Positions 45,234 through 52,309 of a stretch of DNA of 64,000 nt are shown here, in pieces. The DNA is taken from assembly GCA_024226555.1 (NCBI GenBank), contig JAAELO010000575.1, positions 23,167-87,166 on the forward strand, written 5' to 3'. Below the pieces are notes generated by a model that saw only the letters and a program-made list of their open reading frames with translations, was not told the DNA's origin and did not search any database. The DNA comes from Desulfobacterales bacterium (GTDB lineage Bacteria > Desulfobacterota > Desulfobacteria > Desulfobacterales > JAAELO01). Numbering within the stretch: position 1 is the first letter of the stretch; every line of letters begins with the position of its first letter. A program made the translations under genes and the position numbers.

Positions 45234-45258
45234 GGTGCGTTTAAAAATCAGAACACCC
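45234..45258. repeat. GTGCGTT hairpin, family D (right copy, inverted)
   Basis: GGTGCGTTTAAAAATCAGAA is the reverse complement of the left copy at 44033-44057 with about two mismatches at the distal end. Confidence 0.7.
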
Positions 45259-45389
45259 TTTATAATTAACCATTTAATATTGCTTTTACTCTGATTATTA
45301 TGCTAAAATTTTTTATCTGAAATCATACTATTTCCATTATACTCTACATTCGAAATTATAATTTTATTAAACAAACAGGGTAATGAACC

Positions 45390-46157
45390 ATGAAAAAAAG
45401 TATGCTTTTTATAGTAGCCATTTTTCTCCTGTCTGTATCTCACAGTTTTGCAAACGAGGAAATTCTTATCGCAAGGGTTAACGACTGGCCGCCTTTTTAC
45501 TATCAGCAGAACGGGAAATGGCTTGGCGCAAATGTCGATTTTTATAAGGCCCTTTCTAAGGAATCCGGTGTTGACATTGAGTTGCGGGTATTGCCATGGT
45601 CAAGGGCAATGCAGTATATGAAAACTAAACCGATCATGATAGGGCAGTTAACACCCACAGAAAAACGTAAAGAAACAATGCATTTTATCGGACCACATAC
45701 GAAAGAAAAGATGATACTGGCAATCCATATCGATTATGCGGATGAAAAAATAGAGAATCTTGAACAGCTTGTGACTCTGATTAAACAAACGGGTAAAAAA
45801 GTAATTTATCAAAAGGATGTTTATTACTCCAAAGAATTTAATTACAAAATAGGTACTGATAAAGTGTTTCAAAAATGTTTTTATCAAAAAACCGCAACAA
45901 GTACAGTGATTAAAATGATTTCAACCGGGAGAGTCTTAGGGTTTTTTGAGCAAAAAGCAAACATTGTATATGGAAAAAAAAATATAGCAAAATATGATGT
46001 GGTGGCTGTCCATCCATTTACATTAAGCACTACAGATGTCTATTTTGGAATCAGTAAAACTGTTTCAACAACAACCATTCGTAAACTTGAGGAAGCAAAC
46101 AAGCGACTATTAAAAAATGGTACGTATGACATCATATCGAAAAAATGGTCTGAATAA
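45390..46157 (+). CDS. Periplasmic family-3 solute-binding protein (orphan)
   Basis: 255 residues: signal peptide 1-21 (SHSFA), then the SBP_bac_3 pattern IARVNDWPPFYYQQNGKWLG, VDFYKALSKESGVDIELRVL, PWSRAMQYMKTKPIMIGQLT and ISKTVSTTTIRKLEEANKRL. WPPF near the N-terminus and PWSRAM in the ligand site match other binding proteins of this window. No transport partner is nearby. It lies downstream of the CPBP cassette and upstream of the tetR gene in the same direction. Confidence 0.82.
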   Translation: MKKSMLFIVAIFLLSVSHSFANEEILIARVNDWPPFYYQQNGKWLGANVDFYKALSKESGVDIELRVLPWSRAMQYMKTKPIMIGQLTPTEKRKETMHFIGPHTKEKMILAIHIDYADEKIENLEQLVTLIKQTGKKVIYQKDVYYSKEFNYKIGTDKVFQKCFYQKTATSTVIKMISTGRVLGFFEQKANIVYGKKNIAKYDVVAVHPFTLSTTDVYFGISKTVSTTTIRKLEEANKRLLKNGTYDIISKKWSE

Positions 46158-46226
46158 TTTAACCTTAGATTTCAGTAGCAACTTTTTCAAGTTTCGTAGC
46201 TCTACCTCATGCTCTAAAAACAGTAA

Positions 46227-46249
46227 GATTCCTGAAGCATTCAGGAATC
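46227..46249. repeat. Mini family-B palindrome
   Basis: GATTCCTGAA-GCA-TTCAGGAATC, a perfect 10-bp stem with the same CCTGA/TCAGGAATC ends as the longer family-B copies. Confidence 0.6.
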
Positions 46250-46319
46250 AAAAAAACTAATTTTTGATTAGAGAAACTGATTGTTGATTTATTCCATATT
46301 TATCCGATCAAAAAAAATA

Positions 46320-46347
46320 TTGACAACTTACCTACTGGTAAGATACT
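46320..46347 (+). promoter_or_regulatory. Promoter with embedded TetR operator
   Basis: TTGACA (46320-46325), 16 bases, then GATACT (46342-46347). The spacer is filled by the dyad CTTACC-TACT-GGTAAG (46327-46342), so a bound repressor would block polymerase. The identical 16-mer recurs at 47094-47109. Confidence 0.8.
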
Positions 46348-46400
46348 AAAGTTTAGAAAATGATTTCACATATTTAAAGATTTATATTTAGTAGGTAGAG

Positions 46401-46967
46401 ATGGCGAACAGAAAAGAACAGATAGTTGAAACAGCAGCGGAGCTTTTGCAAACCAGAGTTTTCAGTGCATTCAGTTATCAGGATATTGCAGACAGGCTTG
46501 GGATAACCAAAGCTGCTATTCATAGCCACTACCGAACAAAAGAGATGCTCGGTATTGCCCTACTTGAAGGAACTATTGGGTATCTTAAAGAGATGCATTT
46601 TAATATTGAAGAAAGCACTGATAGTAGCTGGGATAGATTTAATGCCTACGTTGAAAACACTGCAAATATGGTTTTTGAAGAGAACAAAATATGTCCTGTT
46701 TGTGTATTGCAAGCAGAACACAACGTTATTCCAGAGTCTATGCAAAAAGGTGTAAGTCATGTTTATAACTATAACAGAGAATGGATGGCTAAAATATTGA
46801 AACAGGGGCGTGATAAAGGAGATATGATTTTTAATGGTACTCCTGAAGACCAGGCTTTACTTGTTATGGCTACGATTCAGGGTGCTATAATGTCAGCAAG
46901 GGCTGAAAATCCTGAAACTTTCAGAAATACTATTGAGCAACTAAAAAACACAATGAAACCAGTTTAA
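46401..46967 (+). CDS. TetR-family repressor
   Basis: 188 residues with the TetR N-terminal helix-turn-helix KEQIVETAAELLQTRVFSAFSYQDIADRLGITKAAIHSHYRTKEML (about 5-50), then an all-helical ligand domain with two cysteines close together (CPVC at about 97-100). The CTTACCTACTGGTAAG dyad sits in its own promoter and again upstream of the LUD gene at 47289, so it most likely represses both. The CPVC pair could make it redox- or electrophile-sensitive (inference), as in YcdF/NemR-type regulators. Confidence 0.9.
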   Translation: MANRKEQIVETAAELLQTRVFSAFSYQDIADRLGITKAAIHSHYRTKEMLGIALLEGTIGYLKEMHFNIEESTDSSWDRFNAYVENTANMVFEENKICPVCVLQAEHNVIPESMQKGVSHVYNYNREWMAKILKQGRDKGDMIFNGTPEDQALLVMATIQGAIMSARAENPETFRNTIEQLKNTMKPV

Positions 46968-47093
46968 TTTTCTTTTGACGAAAGCAGGTAAGCAGCTCCC
47001 CTAAGATTTTGCTTAATCTTTTGTCTTTGGATAAAACTGGTTTCACGTATCAAATATGATCTGCAAATATGCAGGTTTTTTTGGAGAACTCAA

Positions 47094-47109
47094 CTTACCT
47101 ACTGGTAAG
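47094..47109 (+). promoter_or_regulatory. Second TetR operator (LUD gene promoter)
   Basis: CTTACCTACTGGTAAG, identical over all 16 bases to the tetR promoter site. It is separated from the LUD gene by a family-A repeat. Confidence 0.82.
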
Positions 47110-47111
47110 AT

Positions 47112-47248
47112 AGGTAGAACCTATAATAATTTGAATTTTTATTGAAATACAAGACATTAGAAAAAATAACGAGCCGGTTTTTATAGCAGTTCTTTTTTTG
47201 TAATAACGCAGTAGTTCTGTGAAAAGTCATTTTATTAGAGGTTCTATC
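47112..47248. repeat. Fold-back repeat, family A (copy 4), in the LUD-gene leader
   Basis: The ends are GGTAGAACCTATAATAA and the complement of GATAGAACCTCTAATAA; the core AAATACAAGACATTAGAAAAAA matches other copies. It starts three bases after the TetR operator and ends 40 bases before the LUD start codon, so it must be transcribed into the 5' leader. Confidence 0.8.
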
Positions 47249-47288
47249 AAATTAAATATTTACAGTAATTTTTTAAGAGGAGAACAAA

Positions 47289-47957
47289 ATGGAAAAAGCA
47301 ACACCTGAAGTAGATCAATGGCAAACAGATGCTATGGCAGAAAAAACTGTAAAATCATTAATTAAAAACCAGTTTGACGCTGTTTATTGTAAAACAAGTG
47401 AGGATGCAATATCCCATCTTCAAAGTCTTGTAGAAAAAGGAACAAAAGTTGGCTTTGGAGGTTCAATGACAGCAGTTGAGCTTGGTCTGGTTGATAAACT
47501 TGAAGAGAAAGGCGCTGAAATTCTTAATAAGGAAAGCGTTACTCCAGAACCAAACCCTTTTGATCCTGTGGCTTTTAAAGAGATGACAAGAAAACTGTTC
47601 AGCTCAAATCTGTACATAGCCAGTGCAAATGCCGTTACTATGGATGGTCATATTCTGAATATTGATGGTGCTGGTAACAGAGTCGCAACTATAACAATAG
47701 GCCCTGATAAAGTAGTACTGATTGCAGGTGCTAACAAAATCACCCGAAATATTGATGAAGCTTACAACCGAATGGAAACAGTCGCCTGTCCGAAAAATGC
47801 AAAAAGATACAACATGCCTAACCCTTGTGCCAAAACAGGTGTTTGTATGGATTGCAAATCTGATACAAGAATATGTCGAATTTACCACATTATGAAATAT
47901 AAACCTATAATGACAGACATTACGGTCATAATTGTTGGAGAATCCTTAGGATACTAA
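47289..47957 (+). CDS. LUD-domain (LutC/YkgG-like, DUF162) protein
   Basis: 222 residues with the LUD fold: NQFDAVYCKTSEDAISHLQ, GTKVGFGGSMTAVELGLVD, then YIASANAVTMDGHILNIDG and NRVATITIGPDKVVLIAGANKI. A C-terminal segment has five cysteines (CPKNAKRYNMPNPCAKTGVC and on, about 167-200), which could hold a cluster or zinc. Stand-alone LUD proteins are linked to lactate-oxidation complexes, but no LutA/LutB partner is here. TetR control through the shared operator suggests induction by a specific metabolite or stress. AGGAG precedes the ATG. Confidence 0.87.
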   Translation: MEKATPEVDQWQTDAMAEKTVKSLIKNQFDAVYCKTSEDAISHLQSLVEKGTKVGFGGSMTAVELGLVDKLEEKGAEILNKESVTPEPNPFDPVAFKEMTRKLFSSNLYIASANAVTMDGHILNIDGAGNRVATITIGPDKVVLIAGANKITRNIDEAYNRMETVACPKNAKRYNMPNPCAKTGVCMDCKSDTRICRIYHIMKYKPIMTDITVIIVGESLGY

Positions 47958-47985
47958 CATGGGTTGAGATTTGACCATTTAAAAT

Positions 47986-48015
47986 GGTGCGTTCCGATTT
48001 TTTTACGCACCTTTT
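47986..48015 (+). terminator. Terminator after the LUD gene (family-D type hairpin)
   Basis: GGTGCGT and ACGCACC arms are followed by TTTTATC. The core GTTCCGATTTTTTT matches family-D repeats near the CPBP genes. Confidence 0.78.
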
Positions 48016-48076
48016 ATCAACAAATAAAAGTATGAAACTACTAAAAGGGAATCTCTAAAGTCATTTTTTTAATCTC

Positions 48077-48289
48077 TTAAACTTTAATACCCAGTTTTTC
48101 ATATATATAAAAAACAATGTCTTTAATACCAGATCCTTTGCTATGCTCCGTTTTTAAAGATGCTTCTTTGTATTTGGCCTTTCCTTCTATTTCAATTTCA
48201 TTTATTAAAATTTCACTTTCTTTACTATAATTGTATACATCAGGTTGTTTTTTATCCAAATCAACATTTCCATTTAGTTGTAAAATACG
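48077..48289 (-). pseudogene. Fragment of an unrecognised gene
   Basis: An open frame of about 70 codons (RILQLNGNVDLDKKQPDVYN and on to YEKLGIKV) starts directly after a stop codon and has no ATG with a ribosome site; the only start is a poor TTG at 48259. Composition looks protein-like (Lys/Glu-rich, ending IKDIVFYIYEKLGIKV). It may be the 3' remnant of a larger gene lost during rearrangement of this region. Confidence 0.4.
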
Positions 48290-48662
48290 TTACTTAAAAA
48301 ATAGTTTCTAATCTCATAGTCCAGCAAATAGTAAGCTGATATATATCGCAAAGTTAATATTAGCATACTCGTAAAGTATTTTTAAAGGATAAATTAATGG
48401 ACTACATCTATTTAACATCAAACTCTGGTCTAAAAGGGTCTATTAAAAAATGTGATTGAAGTGGTATAGGGTACGTTCCGATTTTTAAACCTGACCTAAC
48501 CTTTAATGCCACCAATAACTTTTCTTCAACAACAGAGCCATACCGACAATTAACACAATTAGACCGTGAATTTAACTTCAGGGTTGCATAAAAAAAGAAT
48601 CAAGGTAAAGAACTATTTATTTTCAACAATATATACTTATAACCTATATACACGGAATTCTT
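48290..48662. other. Intergenic region upstream of the second CPBP gene
   Basis: Contains a degenerate family-D hairpin (48467-48490) and, from about 48604, sequence that resembles the leader of the first CPBP copy (GTAAAGAAC, then AAACCAGTTTTG after the ATG). No independent gene is seen. Confidence 0.45.
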
Positions 48663-49547
48663 ATGGCACTTCAAACCAGTTTTGTATACGGACGTCTTAC
48701 ACTTGCTCTTATTTCACTCTGGCTTCCCAAAAAAACAGATCTTTTTTCGATTCGCATATGGTACATTTTATGTGCAGTTGCTATCGGGGGTGGTTTACTA
48801 TTTGGTTATCTTCAACTATCTGGGGTAGTTTCGATTTTCATTTTGGGTATTTCCTGTCATCTTGCAGGCTCTGAACAGCAGACAAAACCTGTTCGGGTTA
48901 TTGCCGGATGTGTGATGTTTGTGCTGTCAGTTGGATTAACAATGCATATTATTCCGGGGTTTTCCAATCCTCAGGTTATTGTTAATGTTGTAATAAGCGA
49001 GGGAGGTGTTCCCTACTCAAAATACTTAAATTTCGACAAAACAGTTGTGGGACTGTTTATTGTTGGACTTACCTTTAACAACCTGCTTTCAACCCTGCGG
49101 GATTGCCTTGATATGATTAAAAAAATTATCTTTCCGGCCTGTATTACGATTGTGGTGATTTTATTAATGTCTCATATGTTCGACTATGTAAGGTTCGATC
49201 CAAAATGGTCGTCACTATTCTGGTTCTGGATCTGGACGAATCTTTTTTTCACGTGTATTGCTGAAGAAGCTTTGTTTCGGGGAATTATCCAGCGATACCT
49301 CATTCAGGGTCTGAAGAAATACCGACATGGAACAAAAGCAGGGCTTTTAATTGCTGCGGTTCTTTTTGGTGCTGCGCATTACGCAGGTGGTCTGAAGTAT
49401 GTAATATTAGCATCCGTTGCCGGAATCTGTTATGGAGTTGTTTATCTTCGAACAGAACAAATTGAAGCCAGTATTCTGACACATCTTGTATTGAATACAA
49501 CTCATTTTATTTTTTTTACTTACCCAGCCCTGGCATCGGCTATATAA
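48663..49547 (+). CDS. CPBP-family intramembrane metalloprotease (copy 2)
   Basis: 294 residues with motifs EEALFR, FGAAH and HLVLN, the same length as the copy at 44289 and differing at about 31 positions, most in membrane helices. A degenerate family-D element lies upstream but none is evident downstream, so this looks like an older or partly eroded copy. Directly repeated with copy 1 about 4.4 kb away. Function as for copy 1: probable membrane protease acting in immunity or peptide processing, substrate unknown. Confidence 0.88.
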   Translation: MALQTSFVYGRLTLALISLWLPKKTDLFSIRIWYILCAVAIGGGLLFGYLQLSGVVSIFILGISCHLAGSEQQTKPVRVIAGCVMFVLSVGLTMHIIPGFSNPQVIVNVVISEGGVPYSKYLNFDKTVVGLFIVGLTFNNLLSTLRDCLDMIKKIIFPACITIVVILLMSHMFDYVRFDPKWSSLFWFWIWTNLFFTCIAEEALFRGIIQRYLIQGLKKYRHGTKAGLLIAAVLFGAAHYAGGLKYVILASVAGICYGVVYLRTEQIEASILTHLVLNTTHFIFFTYPALASAI

Positions 49548-49914
49548 AAAAGTACCTTTTTGTGGAAATTATTGTACAGTAGCGTAGTTAATGTTCTTCT
49601 AACACACCGGAAACAAAGTTTTTATAGCTATATATTTATATTATAATTGACCGGTTTTTTATAAATAAAAACAAAAGTAAGAAGTATGCAAATGAGATTT
49701 TTGAAGTAATTTTGATTCACTGCTTGAAGGTCTGGAGACTGAGGTTAGAAAGGGTTATATCAATAGAAATGATAAAAAGGATTAATAGCAAACAGTGAAC
49801 ACATAAAAACTTATTATATAAGTCAGATCGGAAATCAGAACTCAAAAGCATGGGTAATTAACAATAAAGATTAGTAAAGTTTGGTAAATGGTTAAATAAA
49901 AAAATTCGTAAAGA
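49548..49914. other. Intergenic region with a possible gene remnant
   Basis: Mostly AT-rich. Around 49725-49785 a short frame (DSLLEGLETEVRKGYINRN) ends at a stop and has no proper start; it may be another small fragment. No repeat family is recognised. Confidence 0.35.
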
Positions 49915-50125
49915 TACTAAAAATATTCTATTACAATTCAATAATAATGGGCCTTTTATAGGCTCATTTTTTCGATTTGTCATTATAACATCCTTAGAAG
50001 AAAATGAAGCTATTAAAGCAGGATATTCCTATGATTCGATAGGGCGCATATGTCGGTTTTTGTTACATCTTTTGTATTAGCTTTTATATCACTAACAGCA
50101 TTTTTTTATAAAAAAAGCCCCATCT
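49915..50125 (+). pseudogene. Degenerate copy of the 81-aa membrane-protein gene at 58413
   Basis: AAATATTCTATTACAATTCA then ATAATGGGCC, followed by GAAGCTATTAAAGCAGGAT and GATTCGATAGG, match 58428-58555 closely. The start codon is lost, a segment equivalent to TTTATTGTTACTGATTACTG is deleted and the frame is broken. It is therefore a pseudogene of that small two-helix membrane protein, showing that the 58-kb locus was once copied here. Confidence 0.8.
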
Positions 50126-50147
50126 AAAAAAGATAAGAGCTTTTTTT
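50110..50147. terminator. Terminator of the beta-barrel gene
   Basis: AAAAAAGC and GCTTTTTTT arms with an inner ATCT/AGAT pairing, 25 bases beyond the stop of the minus-strand gene at 50172. Confidence 0.55.
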
Positions 50148-50171
50148 GAAAACATATCTATAAACTTTTTA

Positions 50172-50777
50172 CTAAAAGTAAAAAGCTGCATTAATTCCTA
50201 TGGTGTTCGAGTCCCACGTTTTGTTGTAAATTTCAAAATCAATTGCAGTATATTTAATTCCCACAGAGAATCTATTACCTTCTCCATTCTTTATAAAGTA
50301 ATCAATAGAAGCAACATATCCAAAAGAGGGATCAAATTCATGCGTAACAGAGCTTGTAGAATCCGTATATTTAAGTTCAGGTCCGGTATGATAGACAGGA
50401 CCAACCCCTAATCTTAAATCGCCCAAATAGAAACACGCTAAAGCTTCAAAGGAAATCTTCCACATTTCATAATCAACACCACCTGACTCTTCTATTCCTC
50501 TATGGTATGCAGTCGCAAACTGAAGTTCAAAATCATTTAAATTTGCAATTGGCTTCCAGGTAATTCCGCCTCCGATAAAGATAGCATCCCCTAACTGAGC
50601 GGAAGCATATTCTCCTGTATATTTGTTTTGCGCATAATTTATATCATCTCCTCCAAAGCTTGATCCTGCAGTTACAAAAACATTAAAACCATCTTTAGCC
50701 TGAACGGTATTACAAAAAATAAAACTAAAAACAAGAACACATAACAATAAAGCTTTTTTTCCTAAATAATCAAACAC
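50172..50777 (-). CDS. Outer-membrane beta-barrel protein, 201 aa
   Basis: A signal peptide (about 1-27, ending VQA) is followed by a small beta-barrel with alternating patterns (FNVFVTAGSSFGGDDINY, AIFIGGGITWKP, FELQFATAYHRG, FSVGIKYTAIDFEI) and the C-terminal aromatic INAAFYF typical of outer-membrane insertion. It resembles small OmpW/opacity-type porin-like barrels of about eight strands. The role is unknown. It stands alone on the minus strand. Confidence 0.8.
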   Translation of the reverse strand: MFDYLGKKALLLCVLVFSFIFCNTVQAKDGFNVFVTAGSSFGGDDINYAQNKYTGEYASAQLGDAIFIGGGITWKPIANLNDFELQFATAYHRGIEESGGVDYEMWKISFEALACFYLGDLRLGVGPVYHTGPELKYTDSTSSVTHEFDPSFGYVASIDYFIKNGEGNRFSVGIKYTAIDFEIYNKTWDSNTIGINAAFYF

Positions 50778-51387
50778 TTAAAACTCCTCACAACATAAAA
50801 TTAAAATTAATAAACTGGGTTTTAAAACATATTTTCTAAAGGAATGCAAACGAATTAATTAACATTATTTATACATACATTTTTTAAACATACTAATCAA
50901 AGACACTTAGGTCGTCCTCAAGCTCTTTTTAATAAATCTACGGAGAATATTGTATTTTATTATAGAGCTATTTCAGAATTATATTCATTATAAGGAATCA
51001 AAGTTGCCAGGGTTTTCGTAGGTTGTATAGAGCCAAAGGCGAAATCCAACATTTTCGACCATGTATGAATTTTCGGGTATGTCGGGTTTCGTTCCTCAAG
51101 CCGACCTACAACTATCTTAAAAATAACAGTGGAACCCCCTCAAAACTTTTTGATCACAATATAGAGGAAAGAGTCAGTTTCAGATGATATTGAAGAGAAA
51201 ATAAAAACACATACTTCTGAATACAGAAAATCAAACACTTTACTTAAACGTTTTAGAAATTATTTCGCATTATTATTTATAGTTATAGTTATTTTAAGAT
51301 TAGCAACTAATTAATGAACTTTTATACTTTAACACACTGTTTTTCTGTAATTTTTTTCAATAGCACCAATTTCTCAAAAATTTTATC
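50778..51387. other. Intergenic region with a family-C repeat
   Basis: AT-rich DNA upstream of the second tetR gene. Apart from the repeat at 51018-51113 no frame or operator is evident. Confidence 0.4.
51018..51113. repeat. GTAGGTTG-type intergenic repeat, family C (copy 3)
   Basis: The most complete copy: GTAGGTTGTATAGAGCC at the left and GCCGACCTAC at the right are inverted ends; GGCGAAATCCAACATTTTC and GTCGGGTTTCGTTCCTCAAG are shared with copies 1 and 2. Confidence 0.8.
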
Positions 51388-51434
51388 TTGACATATCACC
51401 CACTTATATTTTAATATGACTGAACATTTGGTCA
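51388..51434 (+). promoter_or_regulatory. tetR promoter and operator
   Basis: TTGACA (51388-51393), 16 bases, TTTAAT (51410-51415), then the dyad TGACTGAACATTTGGTCA (51417-51434) over the expected transcription start. The dyad matches the perfect palindrome at 52243-52260 at 15 of 18 positions. Confidence 0.8.
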
Positions 51435-51460
51435 TATTAAAAATGAGGAACAAAATCGTA

Positions 51461-52048
51461 ATGCCTAAGATTGTTGATAAGGAAGAGAAAAGAGCCGAAA
51501 TACTTGATGCTGCAATCAGAACCTTTGCAAAAAAGGGAACCGGTGGAGCCAAGATTGAGGATATTGCCAAGGAAGCTGGAGTTGGTAAAGGAACTGTATA
51601 TCTGTACTTTAAGAATAAGGAAGAGATACTTCAGCATATCCTGATGCAAAAAGCTCCTGCTGGTAAGGAAGTTGCTCATAAAATACTGATGAGTTCGAAA
51701 AAACCTGAAGAGAAATTAAAAGAGCTTTTTAAGGTGCTTGCTGCTGATATTGAAAATCAGTCCTCTCCACCTGAGATTCAATTTGAAATTTTTGCTAACC
51801 TTGTGAGGGGGCCACATAAAGAAAATCTTAGTATAGAGGCTACTCTCTTTAGGGATACGGTTGCTGAGATTGTACAGCAGATAAAGGGTTCTGATAAACG
51901 TGATTGCCAAATGATTGCGGCGGGGCTTTTAAGTCTGATACATGGGGTTATGATGATGTGGGTCATTGATAAGGAAAGTTTTCCTATTCGGGAGATGACT
52001 GAGAAAACTGTGGAAACTTTGATAGATGGTTTGAAAAAAGAGAAGTAA
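51461..52048 (+). CDS. TetR-family repressor of the RND operon
   Basis: 195 residues: DKEEKRAEILDAAIRTFAKKGTGGAKIEDIAKEAGVGKGTVYLYFKNKEEI is a textbook TetR DNA-binding domain, followed by a helical ligand domain with a TetR_C-like RDTVAEIVQQIKG. The frame is open upstream to 51416, but that start lies inside the operator dyad; the ATG at 51461, with GAGGAA ten bases upstream, is preferred. Operators at 51417 and 52243 indicate autorepression and control of the RND / LolA-like / barrel operon. Confidence 0.9.
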   Translation: MPKIVDKEEKRAEILDAAIRTFAKKGTGGAKIEDIAKEAGVGKGTVYLYFKNKEEILQHILMQKAPAGKEVAHKILMSSKKPEEKLKELFKVLAADIENQSSPPEIQFEIFANLVRGPHKENLSIEATLFRDTVAEIVQQIKGSDKRDCQMIAAGLLSLIHGVMMMWVIDKESFPIREMTEKTVETLIDGLKKEK

Positions 52049-52090
52049 TAGGCGATGTCATAACAAATTAATATTTTCGCTGTATATGCA

Positions 52091-52150
52091 TATGGATTCC
52101 CGACTCGGATTTAGATTAAAAAACAAACTAAATCCTCTCGGGAATGACGA
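52091..52150. repeat. REP-like palindrome, family B (copy 3)
   Basis: TATGGATTCCCGACTCGGAT at the left and CCTCTCGGGAATGACGACC at the right pair around an A-rich centre containing AGATTAAAAAAC; it is the reverse orientation of copy 2. Confidence 0.7.
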
Positions 52151-52242
52151 CCAGTCGTTTAATTTAGTACTATGTGAATAAAAAATTTAGAATTTAAGTA
52201 TACCCTTCAAAACTATCGAGGGGTCTTTTTTTACATTTATAT

Positions 52243-52260
52243 TGACTGAATATTCAGTCA
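52243..52260 (+). promoter_or_regulatory. TetR operator of the RND operon
   Basis: TGACTGAATATTCAGTCA is a perfect 18-bp palindrome, 50 bases before the RND start codon. It is typical of operators bound by TetR regulators of this type. Confidence 0.85.
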
Positions 52261-52269
52261 TGCAACAGC

Positions 52270-52290
52270 CTTCTAATTATTAGAGGTTCC
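52270..52290. repeat. Half copy of family-A repeat before the RND gene
   Basis: CTAATTATTAGAGGTTCC matches a family-A terminus; the other end is absent. Confidence 0.5.
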
Positions 52291-52309
52291 AAAAGAGAGG
52301 AGAAAGCTA

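Noticed and set aside
47289..47957. Calling the LUD protein lactate dehydrogenase subunit LutC
   Set aside because: LutA/LutB partners are absent and the C-terminal cysteine segment is unusual, so only the domain is claimed.
48398..48460. 20-codon frame MDYIYLTSNSGLKG...
   Set aside because: Too short, with no terminator or conservation argument, although AAAGGAT precedes it.
49725..49785. Short frame DSLLEGLETEVRKGYINRN as a gene
   Set aside because: No start codon with a ribosome site; at most a tiny gene remnant.
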